From: Myroides fluvii
GTDB lineage: Bacteria; Bacteroidota; Bacteroidia; Flavobacteriales; Flavobacteriaceae
NCBI RefSeq assembly: GCF_009792295.1
Contig: NZ_CP039934.1
Span: forward strand, 454,501-518,500
Length of the DNA: 64,000 nt
Direction: 5' to 3'
Part shown: one piece after another, positions 27,846 to 36,640 of the stretch
Layout of the letters: each line of letters opens with the position of its first letter
Numbering within the stretch: position 1 is the stretch's first letter
Translations under genes and position numbers: made by a program
Notes under the pieces: model-generated
What the model saw: only the letters and a program-made list of their open reading frames with translations
Databases searched by the model: none
What the model was told of the DNA's origin: nothing

Positions 27846-27877
27846 AAAACGTATAGTGTAAATTTACACAATACAAA
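27846..27877 (-). promoter_or_regulatory. higBA promoter with embedded operator palindrome
   Basis: On the minus strand TTTG (27874-27877), a 20-base spacer and TACGTTTT (27846-27853) form a promoter. Between them sits the perfect 14-bp palindrome GTGTAAATTTACAC (27856-27869). A HigA dimer bound there would block the promoter directly. Confidence 0.7.
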
Positions 27878-27956
27878 ATGATTTTACAAATGGACTGAAA
27901 CTTTTTTATAAAACTACCAATCAATTTTGAGCACTCTGATTAACATCTCTATCCAT

Positions 27957-27988
27957 AAAAAAAAGCCCACTCCTACGTGGGCCTTTTC
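27957..27988 (-). terminator. trpB terminator
   Basis: AAAAGCCCAC and GTGGGC pair around TCCTAC; on the minus strand the stem is followed by a T-rich run. Confidence 0.85.
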
Positions 27989-27997
27989 CTGAAAAAA

Positions 27998-29179
27998 CTA
28001 TAACTGAAAGTAGTGAGTATAATTTTGTAAATCCTTATCCCCCCTACCGGAAAGGTTTACAACTACAATATCAGTTGGCAAAAATGTTTTATGTTGTAAA
28101 GCTGCGAGAGCATGTGAACTTTCTATGGCAGGAATAATCCCTTCCATTTTGCACAGATTTAAACCGGCTTCCATTGCCTCATCATCTTTAATAGCGAAGA
28201 ACTCCGCTCTATTTTCTTGTTTCATCAAGGCGAATAACGGACCAAAACCAGGGTAATCCAATCCTGCAGAAATCGAATACGCTTCTAAAGGCTCCCCTGC
28301 ATCATCTTGCATGAATAGCGTTTTACTTCCGTGTAATACCCCTGGTTTCCCAATAAAAGAAGTAGCAGCCGTTTGATTGGTATTAGCGCCCAAACCTCCC
28401 CCTTCTGCAACGATAAGCTTCACCTCTTCCTCTTCTAAGAATTCATAGAACGCACCTGTTGCATTACTCCCACCTCCCACACTAGCGATGATGTAGTTGG
28501 GTTTATCCACGCCTTCTTTCTCTAGCAACTGCTTTTTAATCTCTTTGGAAATCACCGATTGAAAACGCCCGACCATATCCGGATACGGATGAGGCCCAAC
28601 CACAGAACCGATTAAGTAATACGTGTCAACTGGGTTTTCAATCCAGTACAACAACGCCTCATCCACCGCTTCTTTTAAGGTTTGTGTTCCTGTTTTTGCA
28701 GCGCGAACCTCAGCACCCAACATCTTCATACGCGCTACATTGGGCGCTTGACGTTCAATATCTGTTGCCCCCATAAAGACCACGCATTCCAATCCTGCTA
28801 ACGCACAAACCGTTGCTGTAGCTACGCCATGCTGTCCTGCTCCTGTTTCAGCAATGATTTTCTTCTTTCCTAGGCGTTTAGCCAACAATACCTGACCAAT
28901 CGTATTATTAATCTTATGGGCGCCTGTATGGCATAAATCCTCTCGTTTTAAATACACTTTGGTATTGTAGAGGGCGGATAGCCTAGCTGCAAAATAAAGC
29001 GGTGTAGGCCGACCTACATAATCCGCTAATAGCTTTTGATATTCTGCCTGAAACGCAGGCTCTTCCATAATTTCTAGATACTTGGCTTGTAGTTCTTCTA
29101 CAATAGGTTGCAAGGTTGAAGGGATAAAAGCTCCCCCAAAATCGCCATAAAATCCTTCTTGATTGACTTGATACTTCAT
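27998..29179 (-). CDS. trpB: Tryptophan synthase beta chain
   Basis: 393 residues from the ATG at 29179 (MKYQVNQEGFYGDFGGAFIP). PLP-dependent enzyme that joins indole and serine to give tryptophan. The PLP lysine is K89 in HTGAHKINN, the phosphate loop is GGGSNATG, and VAEGGG and the C-terminal LSGRGDKDL are conserved. trpA and the other trp genes are not adjacent: the downstream neighbour is higBA with its own promoter. The 200-base leader upstream encodes a Trp-rich peptide and an attenuator, so expression should respond to charged tRNA-Trp. Confidence 0.96.
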   Translation of the reverse strand: MKYQVNQEGFYGDFGGAFIPSTLQPIVEELQAKYLEIMEEPAFQAEYQKLLADYVGRPTPLYFAARLSALYNTKVYLKREDLCHTGAHKINNTIGQVLLAKRLGKKKIIAETGAGQHGVATATVCALAGLECVVFMGATDIERQAPNVARMKMLGAEVRAAKTGTQTLKEAVDEALLYWIENPVDTYYLIGSVVGPHPYPDMVGRFQSVISKEIKKQLLEKEGVDKPNYIIASVGGGSNATGAFYEFLEEEEVKLIVAEGGGLGANTNQTAATSFIGKPGVLHGSKTLFMQDDAGEPLEAYSISAGLDYPGFGPLFALMKQENRAEFFAIKDDEAMEAGLNLCKMEGIIPAIESSHALAALQHKTFLPTDIVVVNLSGRGDKDLQNYTHYFQL

Positions 29180-29221
29180 ATTTGTTTGTTTTATATTCAC
29201 AATTGATTTAAAAATTTTGGG

Positions 29222-29256
29222 CACAAAAAAAGGGCTTGTCGTGATGACAAGCCCTT
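29222..29256 (-). terminator. Attenuator terminator upstream of trpB
   Basis: On the minus strand AAGGGCTTGTC pairs perfectly with GACAAGCCCTT around ATCAC, followed by a T7 run, between the leader peptide stop and trpB. The stretch at 29238-29244 (loop plus part of the stem) is also complementary to 29324-29330 in the leader peptide gene, allowing an alternative antiterminator. Confidence 0.88.
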
Positions 29257-29285
29257 AGAGGTGTAGGAATAATATACGCGTTCCG

Positions 29286-29381
29286 TTATATTTTTTCTTC
29301 ATACATACCAATAGCAGGACAGCTCACGACGTCTTGACGTAAGTTGTTCCACCACCAATTGTTTGTATGTTTAAAATTCAT
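29286..29381 (-). CDS. trpL: Trp leader peptide (attenuation)
   Basis: 31-codon frame starting MNFKHTNNWWWNNLRQDVVS, with three consecutive Trp codons (29349-29357) at residues 9-11. It lies 13 or so bases after a good promoter and ahead of an intrinsic terminator before trpB. A small hairpin (ACGT CAAG ACGT, 29329-29340) follows the Trp codons closely enough to be covered by a ribosome stalled there. This is the classic layout of ribosome-mediated attenuation: stalling at low Trp-tRNA frees the second arm to pair with the terminator region and lets transcription reach trpB. Confidence 0.85.
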   Translation of the reverse strand: MNFKHTNNWWWNNLRQDVVSCPAIGMYEEKI

Positions 29382-29401
29382 TTTTCTTTGTTTTGAAGGT
29401 G

Positions 29402-29432
29402 TAAAGGTAAAAATTATTTTCTATCTACCAAA
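29402..29432 (-). promoter_or_regulatory. trpL-trpB promoter
   Basis: On the minus strand TTTG (29429-29432), 19 bases, then TACCTTTA (29402-29409), one base from the TAnnTTTG consensus. Confidence 0.65.
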
Positions 29433-29512
29433 TAAAATGAGAAATCCATAAAAGAAGGCACGAGAAGATAGCTTCACGGAATCGCTAAATGCATCTTGCT
29501 TTTTTATACATA

Positions 29513-29546
29513 AAAAAAGGCGGTCTAAAGTTAGACCGCCTTTTAT
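29513..29546 (-). terminator. Terminator of the lysozyme-like gene
   Basis: AAAAGGCGGTCTA pairs with TAGACCGCCTTTT around a 4-base loop, A-rich before and T-rich after. Confidence 0.9.
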
Positions 29547-29550
29547 ACTT

Positions 29551-30201
29551 TTACAGCATTACTAATGCATTTTTCTCTGGATCAATCTCTGAAACATCAT
29601 ACCCACTAAATTTTTTCAAGTAGGTCTTGATTGAAGTTCCGTATCCATCGCTAAATGAATTAGCTCCATTACTTCTTAAATACTTTCTCACAGATCCTGC
29701 ACCACCTAAGTGAGCAGCGGCTAGTATCCCCGACTCCGTGATTTTGATCCCATCAACTCTTCGACCTTCAAACGTTTTAATCTCGTTTCTCAGAATCCAT
29801 TTGTTTTTTGCAATTAAAGCATCAAATGCTTTTTCTTGTAATTGCGGATCATTCAAAAACTCTTCAGAATCAAAAATTCCAATTGATCGTAGAGCTAACC
29901 TTCCAAATTGGTACTTTCCGATGTAACCAAACGAATTGACAATTCGGTACAATCCATTTGATTCACGTGCACCTAGGGCCTGTTTAAACCCTATATAGGT
30001 TTTCCCTGTAAATGGTATTACTGCAGCTTGATCAGCCTTCTTTACTTCCGTGATTTTTTCTTCAGGAAGATGATAAGAAAGCGCTTCTGTAGGTACAATT
30101 TTATACTGTTCTAAAAGTATGACTTCATACTTTTTAAAACCCGAAAAAACTCCACCTAAAAGCAGTAATAAACCAATAAAAAAAGAACATTTTTTCCTCA
30201 T
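29551..30201 (-). CDS. Membrane-anchored lysozyme-like protein
   Basis: 216 residues from the ATG at 30201 (MRKKCSFFIGLLLLLGGVFSG), giving an N-terminal signal or anchor; an in-frame ATG 14 codons upstream is less likely because it would bury the signal. The central segment ARESNGLYRIVNSFGYIGKYQFG resembles the catalytic region of lysozyme-like/transglycosylase domains, with a Glu early in the motif, and AAAHLGGAGSVRKYLRSNG resembles the conserved helix later in such domains. A role in peptidoglycan cleavage is probable but not proven. Single-gene unit. Confidence 0.65.
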   Translation of the reverse strand: MRKKCSFFIGLLLLLGGVFSGFKKYEVILLEQYKIVPTEALSYHLPEEKITEVKKADQAAVIPFTGKTYIGFKQALGARESNGLYRIVNSFGYIGKYQFGRLALRSIGIFDSEEFLNDPQLQEKAFDALIAKNKWILRNEIKTFEGRRVDGIKITESGILAAAHLGGAGSVRKYLRSNGANSFSDGYGTSIKTYLKKFSGYDVSEIDPEKNALVML

Positions 30202-30429
30202 TAAAATTAATTTCTCAAGCCCTGTCACCACTTGAAATTTCACTCCGCAAAGTTACCCCCTTTTTTAAATCTGCCTATTTTTTAATCGTTAAATTACATT
30301 CCCTTAACCTTACTTTTACACACAAACACTGATTAACAAAGAGATAGAAGAAAAAACTTTAACATTTCAACTCTTGTTAAAATCTTAAAATTTCACTATA
30401 TTTTATAGCTTTATTCGATCTCAAAAAGA

Positions 30430-30469
30430 AAAAAAGAGGATGAAAAAACTTTTTTCACCCTCTTTTTTT
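30430..30469 (-). terminator. Terminator of the Uup-like gene
   Basis: AAAAAGAGG(A)TGAAAAAA pairs with TTTTTTCA(C)CCTCTTTTT almost without loop; T-rich on both sides. Confidence 0.85.
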
Positions 30470-30487
30470 CTATTTTCACGTCTCAAA

Positions 30488-32347
30488 TTACCCCTCCATT
30501 TTGGCTGATAATTCAAACCATTTTTCCTCTTTTTCTTCGAGCTCTTTGATCATCTTTTTTAAACTATTTGCTTTCACATCAATTTGATCATCGGTTACTT
30601 TTCCATCGGCAAATTCTTTTTCAATTGCTTGTTTTTGCTCTGCCAATTTCGCCATTTCACGCTCAATTTTTTGTAGCTCTTTTTGCTCTTGGAAACTCAA
30701 TCCATTTTTCACTTGATTCGCTTTCCAATTTACCTTTTCTTTCGGTTCTTCGTCTTTTACCGGTTCGATACTATCTTCATAGGATCTAAAATCAGAATAG
30801 TTTCCTGGAAAATCTTCTATCTCCCCTTCACCTCTAAACACAAATAAGTGATCGACAATCTTATCCATAAAGTAACGGTCGTGTGACACTACCACCAAAC
30901 AGCCTGGATAATCCAATAAGAAGCTCTCTAATACATTTAAGGTTACGATATCCAAATCATTCGTTGGCTCATCGAGAATCAAGAAATTGGGGTTCTGAAT
31001 TAAAACCGTACACAAGTACAAGCGTTTTAACTCCCCTCCACTTAACTTTTCAACGAAATCGTGCTGTTTCTTGCGATCAAATAAGAAACGCTCTAAAAGC
31101 TGCCCTGCAGAGATTGAACGTCCTTTTGCTAAAGGAATATACTCTCCAAACTCTTTGATTACATCAATTACTTTCTGTTCTGGCTTAATTGTGATTCCAC
31201 CTTGTGTATAATACCCAATCTTGATTGTTTCTCCAATAACTACTTTTCCTGTATCCGGTTGAACCCCTTGAGTCAAAATATTTAAAAACGTCGATTTTCC
31301 AGATCCATTTTTTCCGATAATACCAATGCGCTCGCCGCGATTAAACATATAGCTAAAGTCATTCAGAATTACTTTATCCTTAAATGATTTATTCAGCTTG
31401 TGTAATTCGACTACTTTACTTCCCATGCGCTCCATGTTGATTTCTAATTCAACTTGGTGCTCTTTTCTTCTGCTACTCGCTTTTTCCTTGATCACGTAAA
31501 AATCATCAATACGCGATTTCGATTTGGTCGTACGGGCTTTCGGCTGTCTTCTCATCCAAGATAATTCTTTGACAAAAAGGTTCTGTGCCTTATCAATACT
31601 AGCATTTTCAGCTGCAATACGCTCTTCTTTCTTCTCTAAATAATAGGAATAATTCCCTTTGTATTGGTAAATCAATCCATTGTCTAATTCGATAATTTCA
31701 TTGCACACACGCTCCAAGAAAAAACGGTCGTGCGTTACCATAAACAAGGTGATGTTTTCTTTGGCAAAGTAATTCTCCAACCACTCAATCATTTCCAAAT
31801 CCAAGTGGTTCGTCGGCTCATCGAGAATTAATAAATCGGGTTTATTAATTAAGATAATCGCCAAAGCCAAACGCTTTTTTTGTCCTCCAGATAGGGTTTT
31901 AACCTTTATTTTCAAATCATCAAGCTTCAACTTGGTTAAGATTTGTTTGTATTGGGTTTCAAAATCCCACGCGTTGTGAATTTCCATTTGTTCAAAAGCA
32001 CTTTGATAGGCATCTTGATCCTCTGGATTCTCTAATGCTTTTTCATAGCCTTCAATTACCTTTAAAATGGCACTATCCGAAGCAAAAATACTTTCTTCAA
32101 TCGTCAATTCATCTTGTAAATTGGGTTCTTGAGATAAGAATTCCATTCGAATTCCCTTGCGGATAACAACTTGTCCTTTATCGGGATCATCCAAGCCATT
32201 CAATATTTTTAAGATCGTCGATTTTCCGGATCCGTTTTTTGCAACAAAGGCAATCTTTTGATCTTTATTAATACCAAATGACACATTCTCAAACAAGTTA
32301 TGTGCCCCAAAAGATTTCGATATATTTTCTACTGATAAATAATTCAC
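30488..32347 (-). CDS. ABC-F family ATPase (Uup-like)
   Basis: 619 residues: two ABC domains, a linker, and a C-terminal coiled coil (about 545-615, QEQKELQKIEREMAKLAEQK) as in Uup. Signature motifs LSGGQKKRLA and LSGGELKRLY, Walker B LLILDEPTNHLD and FLILDEPTNDLD. The first Walker A reads AKNGSGKST, with Ala where the first Gly of GxxxxGK is expected; the second is GKNGSGKST. Uup-type proteins act on ribosomes or branched DNA; E. coli Uup affects precise transposon excision. Role here is family inference. Confidence 0.9.
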   Translation of the reverse strand: MNYLSVENISKSFGAHNLFENVSFGINKDQKIAFVAKNGSGKSTILKILNGLDDPDKGQVVIRKGIRMEFLSQEPNLQDELTIEESIFASDSAILKVIEGYEKALENPEDQDAYQSAFEQMEIHNAWDFETQYKQILTKLKLDDLKIKVKTLSGGQKKRLALAIILINKPDLLILDEPTNHLDLEMIEWLENYFAKENITLFMVTHDRFFLERVCNEIIELDNGLIYQYKGNYSYYLEKKEERIAAENASIDKAQNLFVKELSWMRRQPKARTTKSKSRIDDFYVIKEKASSRRKEHQVELEINMERMGSKVVELHKLNKSFKDKVILNDFSYMFNRGERIGIIGKNGSGKSTFLNILTQGVQPDTGKVVIGETIKIGYYTQGGITIKPEQKVIDVIKEFGEYIPLAKGRSISAGQLLERFLFDRKKQHDFVEKLSGGELKRLYLCTVLIQNPNFLILDEPTNDLDIVTLNVLESFLLDYPGCLVVVSHDRYFMDKIVDHLFVFRGEGEIEDFPGNYSDFRSYEDSIEPVKDEEPKEKVNWKANQVKNGLSFQEQKELQKIEREMAKLAEQKQAIEKEFADGKVTDDQIDVKANSLKKMIKELEEKEEKWFELSAKMEG

Positions 32348-32363
32348 TGTGACAAAATTTTGA

Positions 32364-32371
32364 CAAAAATA
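32364..32371 (-). promoter_or_regulatory. -7 element of the Uup-like gene
   Basis: On the minus strand TATTTTTG, about 17 bases before the start codon. Confidence 0.45.
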
Positions 32372-32411
32372 GCCTTTTATTCTCCATTAAAAAAGTTTGT
32401 ATTCCCACCCC

Positions 32412-33551
32412 TTACACTTTCTCCGTATTCTTCTTCGTATATAGGGTAACAATCACATATTCTGACTGTGTTCCGATGCGATATCTTCCTCCCCATATCC
32501 CCAATCCTGAACTAATATAGTATTGGGTCGTCCCTTTTTTCAAATAACCATGAGATTTTTCAAAGAGATAGTCTGTCACCCAAGAAAAAGGCCAGACTTG
32601 TCCGCGGTGTGTATGCCCAGAAAACTGAAAATCAACCTGTTGTTCTGCTGCTGCTTCCAAGGTGTAGGGTTGATGGTCTAATACAATTTGAACTGCATTG
32701 GGATTTGGCTGTATCAACTCTTTGAGTGCTTTTCGATGTGGATTGGATTTATCATCTCGCCCAATAAGCTGAATTTGCCCACCTAAGATTTCAACAACCT
32801 CATCTCTCAAAACTGTAATATTTGATTTCTCCAAAAAGGCCAAACTCATCTCGACATTAGCTAAATACTCGTGATTGCCCAAACAAGCATATACCCCGTG
32901 TTTACTTTGTATTTCGCGTAGCAATTCATCTAATTTATAATAGGTCAAAGGCAACAAGCTATTATCAATGATATCTCCTGCAAATAAAACAACATCTGCT
33001 TGTTGTTCATTGATGAAGGCGACCCATCGTTTTAATTCTTTTCGACTGATGGCATGACCTAAATGTAAATCACTTGCAACAACAATCTTTATGGATTGAT
33101 TTAACGGTTTTTGAGTATCCAAAATTAGCCGTACGACTTTCTTTTTGTAGTAATTTATATTGCCAACCAAGGCAATCAAAAGCGTCCCTAGAACAATCCA
33201 TCCTGCTTGATATTGATCGATCCTTCCTGATACAGCCTTCGTTACGTCTGAGAATCTAGATAATATGAAGAGGAGTAAATCCGAAACTAAAGCCAAGAGA
33301 AAAGAATAGATAATCAACATCAACCATCCCGCTCCTACCTTATACAAGATTGCCGCTTTAGGTACACTAACGCGTTTTCTAAAGGCAAAAAACAAAATAG
33401 GGGAAATCACCAAAAAAGCAACGGCCAATCCGTAGAGAACTTGAACACTCCAAATCGCGGTGTCAAATAAGGGATATACGCGAATTCCCAAATAGATATT
33501 AGCTAAAAAATAGGCAATAAAAATTCCTACAAACAACAATCTTCCTTTCAT
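32412..33551 (-). CDS. Membrane-bound metallophosphoesterase (YaeI-like)
   Basis: 379 residues. Four helices occupy about residues 1-140, then a calcineurin-like phosphoesterase domain with the metal motifs SDLHLGH, GDIIDN, GNHEY and SGHTHRGQ in order, and the SSGLGIWGGRYRIG segment typical of the YaeI/YkuE group. Members of that group include lipid-linked UDP-sugar hydrolases; the substrate here cannot be told. Single gene on the minus strand. Confidence 0.9.
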   Translation of the reverse strand: MKGRLLFVGIFIAYFLANIYLGIRVYPLFDTAIWSVQVLYGLAVAFLVISPILFFAFRKRVSVPKAAILYKVGAGWLMLIIYSFLLALVSDLLLFILSRFSDVTKAVSGRIDQYQAGWIVLGTLLIALVGNINYYKKKVVRLILDTQKPLNQSIKIVVASDLHLGHAISRKELKRWVAFINEQQADVVLFAGDIIDNSLLPLTYYKLDELLREIQSKHGVYACLGNHEYLANVEMSLAFLEKSNITVLRDEVVEILGGQIQLIGRDDKSNPHRKALKELIQPNPNAVQIVLDHQPYTLEAAAEQQVDFQFSGHTHRGQVWPFSWVTDYLFEKSHGYLKKGTTQYYISSGLGIWGGRYRIGTQSEYVIVTLYTKKNTEKV

Positions 33552-33667
33552 AAAACAAATATTAATTCAGCACAATCCTCTTTCATCAGGATTTTCAATT
33601 GCCTCACGACAATAATACAATCCTTTCTTTTATTCCCCCGTTTTCTTAACAAATAATTGACGTGAAT

Positions 33668-36640
33668 TTATTTGATTTCTTTACTCAACGTGTCCTTTAA
33701 AACCAAGCGAACACGGGTTCCTGCTGCTGTAGATTCAATACTAATGTGTTCATCCAAATAGTTTTGAATCATCTTCATGCGTTCTTTCACTAAAAATAGT
33801 CCTTTCGAATCGTGTATTGGCAACGATTGTGGTATTAGTTGCTTTCCTATTCCATTATCAATCAATTCCAAAATCACATCCTGACCTTCTTGATACACTT
33901 TTACTGTAATTATGGGATGTTCAATACTTTCTGGAAAGGCATGAATCAAACTATTTTCAACAAAGGGTTGTAGTAGTAAAGGGGGAATCCTAATTTGATC
34001 TAAACACACGCCTTGATCAACAGTAATATCCAGTTGAACCCGTTCGTCCAATCGCATATTTTCCAACTCAAAATACCCTTTTATATACTCTAATTCTTCT
34101 TTTAGGGTTACTTCATCCATCATAGATAAATTCAATGTTTTTCGTATTAAAGCAGCAAAACGCTCGAGATAATACAAGGCTTCTTCGTCTTTGTGTGCAA
34201 TGATAAAATATTGAAACGAACTCAATACATTGAAAATAAAATGTGTATTCAATTGACTTCGAATCGACAATACTTTTAATTCAGCTACTTTCTTCTCATA
34301 GCGCAATTGCTTATCTTTTATTTCTTGTTGGCGTTTCATTCGTTGGACAACAAGCACTACAACACCTATTCCAACAAGTCCGATTAAACTAAAAAACCAC
34401 CAGCTATAATAAAAGGGAGGTTGAATTGTAAGCCAGAGTAAAGGCATGATTTGCTCTGTTCCTTTGTCATAGTCATACACTCGAATTTCAATCGCATATT
34501 CTCCGGAATTTAAAAAACTCAATAAAATTGTGTTTTGCTCTAAATCAATCCATTCTGCTGTTGATTTTACGCGATATTGAAAACTTAATTTTTCAGGATA
34601 TTTTGCTCCTAACAGCACAAAATTGACAAAAATAGAATTTTGATCATAGGGCAATTCTAACTTTCTTTGCTTTTCATGCGCTAAGACTTGTAGATCTACT
34701 TTTGTTTCGTTTACCTTAATCGACGAGAGAACGAGGTTATACGCTACTTTTTGGGGTTTAAAGTAATCCAGATTCAACGTATAGAGTCCCGCATCTGTTC
34801 CCAAAATCAATTGATTTCCAAAAATAGCACTGCTTTTTACGTTATAATTATCTAATCCTTGTTCAATATTAAACAGAAAAGTTCCCTCGGGATCTATTAC
34901 TGTAACACCCTTATTCGTTCCAATCAACAATTGATTTTTGCGATAGTGCAAGAAGGTTATTCCATGACCTAAAATAGCTTGTTGTGGGATTTTCCGGATG
35001 ACTTTTGGGGATTGACCACTGACATCTAAACAGTAAATATCACCAAAATCCGTGGCTACATATAGCGTTTCTCCTTCTCCTTTTTCAAGGTATTTCAAGC
35101 GGTTTTCTACAAATACTCCTTCGCCTAATAAAGAGCGGAATCGATTATTTTCATAGACATACAATCCATCCAATGCACCTGCCAAGTACATTTTATCTCC
35201 AATCGCCTGCATAGCTACAATATCACGAGGAACAAAATCTCCTTCCGCTCGATCGAAAAACTGATATTGAAAATCAGGGATGTTTTGATAAAGTCTTACC
35301 CCTCCGTACGGATCTGTCTCTACTAATTTTTCTTGAATAAAGTCATACTGATAGGTGTGAATACCGAGATAATTTTCAATAACTCCTTGATAATTCAACT
35401 GAAAAAGACCAATATTGGTACTCACCCAGATGGAATTTAGAGCTGGAATCGCTTTGTAAAACTGGATTTTTTCAGCTGGAATCCGATGTTCGATTTCAAA
35501 AAAGTGATTGGCTCGCGTTGTTAAGCCGATAAACTTTTTGTTATGCGCCAATTGAAAAGCTTTAAACGCAGTTTTATCGACAGTATGTACTACTTGGTTG
35601 TTCTGCAACAAGTATAGTCCCTGTACTCCAAATACATAAACGGTATGCTGGTGTAACGCCGTGGCTTCTATGGAACCAAAACGCGAATCGAAACGCAAAG
35701 GAGAAGTTAGATCAACTTGGAATAATCCTTGTTTCTCACTTCCTACATATAAAAATTTCCGTTTTGCATCATAGGCTAAACTAAGGAGCTCTGTATTGAA
35801 TATGCCATACTTTTGATTGAGATTTTTTATTTGTTTACCATCCCAGGCATAAATTCCACCACCTTCATTTAATATATCAGCCCCTACCCAATACACTTGA
35901 TTCTCCACTTGTTGAAAAAATCGCGTTCCTTTAATTGGGTATTTAACCACAGCCTGCTTCGACTGAAGTTGGTGCATTTCTATGTCAAACTTCAACCCCA
36001 AGAATAGCGTTTGATCCTTTGAATTAAAAAGAGAAGCTACTATTTCTTTATTCTCACTTAGAGGGATTAACTTTTCTCCTTCTACTTTAAAAACACCATG
36101 ATTAATCGTCGTGACAAAAATAGCCTGTCCAATTTGATAAAAACTAGAGACTGGACTTGGGGTTTTAAGCACATACTTTCCTTGGTAAGTTTCAAATGTC
36201 AACTTTTGGATATCGAGTAAAGAGATTCCTTCTGATGTTCCAATATACAGCGTAGTACCCGATACAAAGAGCGCATTAACCCGGGTGGCTGCCAAGCCTT
36301 GTTTTTCATTAAACAAAAGCGTTTGCTTCTTGCCTTTATACAAAATTCCCTGGCCATAGCTTCCAATCCAAATGCCTTGATCTTGATCTTCGACTAAAGA
36401 AGTTACATTGGTAAAACGATAATGCAACGCCTCCTCATCAATCGCAAACCGCCCTTGTTGACGCACACTTAATCCTGCTCTTGACCCAATCCAAAGTACA
36501 CCGCTACTATCTAACAATAATGCTCTAACATCGTTGGCAATCAGTCCATCTTCAGCCGTATAACGCTTGGTAACTGTTGCTTGTCCATAAAGTAAGGAAA
36601 AACTAAAGCAGCACAGTAGAAATGCAATCCCCCATTTCAT
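33668..36640 (-). CDS. Beta-propeller sensor histidine kinase (LytS class)
   Basis: 990 residues. A signal peptide (about 1-19) is followed by a periplasmic sensor of Reg_prop-type repeats (WIGSRAGLSV, IWIGSYGQGIL, LYIGTSEGISLL and many similar, about 30-640), a Y_Y_Y-like domain (FQYRVKSTAEWIDLEQN), one transmembrane helix (about 750-772), a His_kinase (LytS) domain with QLNTHFIFN (phospho-acceptor His800), and a HATPase domain (LLQPFVENSLIHAF, DNGIGK). It overlaps the upstream regulator gene by 4 bases (ATGA). Related Bacteroidota sensors respond to glycans or other extracellular compounds. Confidence 0.92.
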   Translation of the reverse strand: MKWGIAFLLCCFSFSLLYGQATVTKRYTAEDGLIANDVRALLLDSSGVLWIGSRAGLSVRQQGRFAIDEEALHYRFTNVTSLVEDQDQGIWIGSYGQGILYKGKKQTLLFNEKQGLAATRVNALFVSGTTLYIGTSEGISLLDIQKLTFETYQGKYVLKTPSPVSSFYQIGQAIFVTTINHGVFKVEGEKLIPLSENKEIVASLFNSKDQTLFLGLKFDIEMHQLQSKQAVVKYPIKGTRFFQQVENQVYWVGADILNEGGGIYAWDGKQIKNLNQKYGIFNTELLSLAYDAKRKFLYVGSEKQGLFQVDLTSPLRFDSRFGSIEATALHQHTVYVFGVQGLYLLQNNQVVHTVDKTAFKAFQLAHNKKFIGLTTRANHFFEIEHRIPAEKIQFYKAIPALNSIWVSTNIGLFQLNYQGVIENYLGIHTYQYDFIQEKLVETDPYGGVRLYQNIPDFQYQFFDRAEGDFVPRDIVAMQAIGDKMYLAGALDGLYVYENNRFRSLLGEGVFVENRLKYLEKGEGETLYVATDFGDIYCLDVSGQSPKVIRKIPQQAILGHGITFLHYRKNQLLIGTNKGVTVIDPEGTFLFNIEQGLDNYNVKSSAIFGNQLILGTDAGLYTLNLDYFKPQKVAYNLVLSSIKVNETKVDLQVLAHEKQRKLELPYDQNSIFVNFVLLGAKYPEKLSFQYRVKSTAEWIDLEQNTILLSFLNSGEYAIEIRVYDYDKGTEQIMPLLWLTIQPPFYYSWWFFSLIGLVGIGVVVLVVQRMKRQQEIKDKQLRYEKKVAELKVLSIRSQLNTHFIFNVLSSFQYFIIAHKDEEALYYLERFAALIRKTLNLSMMDEVTLKEELEYIKGYFELENMRLDERVQLDITVDQGVCLDQIRIPPLLLQPFVENSLIHAFPESIEHPIITVKVYQEGQDVILELIDNGIGKQLIPQSLPIHDSKGLFLVKERMKMIQNYLDEHISIESTAAGTRVRLVLKDTLSKEIK

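Noticed and set aside
30202..30243. Upstream ATG of the lysozyme-like gene
   Set aside because: It would put 14 polar residues before the signal sequence; the ATG at 30201 gives a normal signal peptide.
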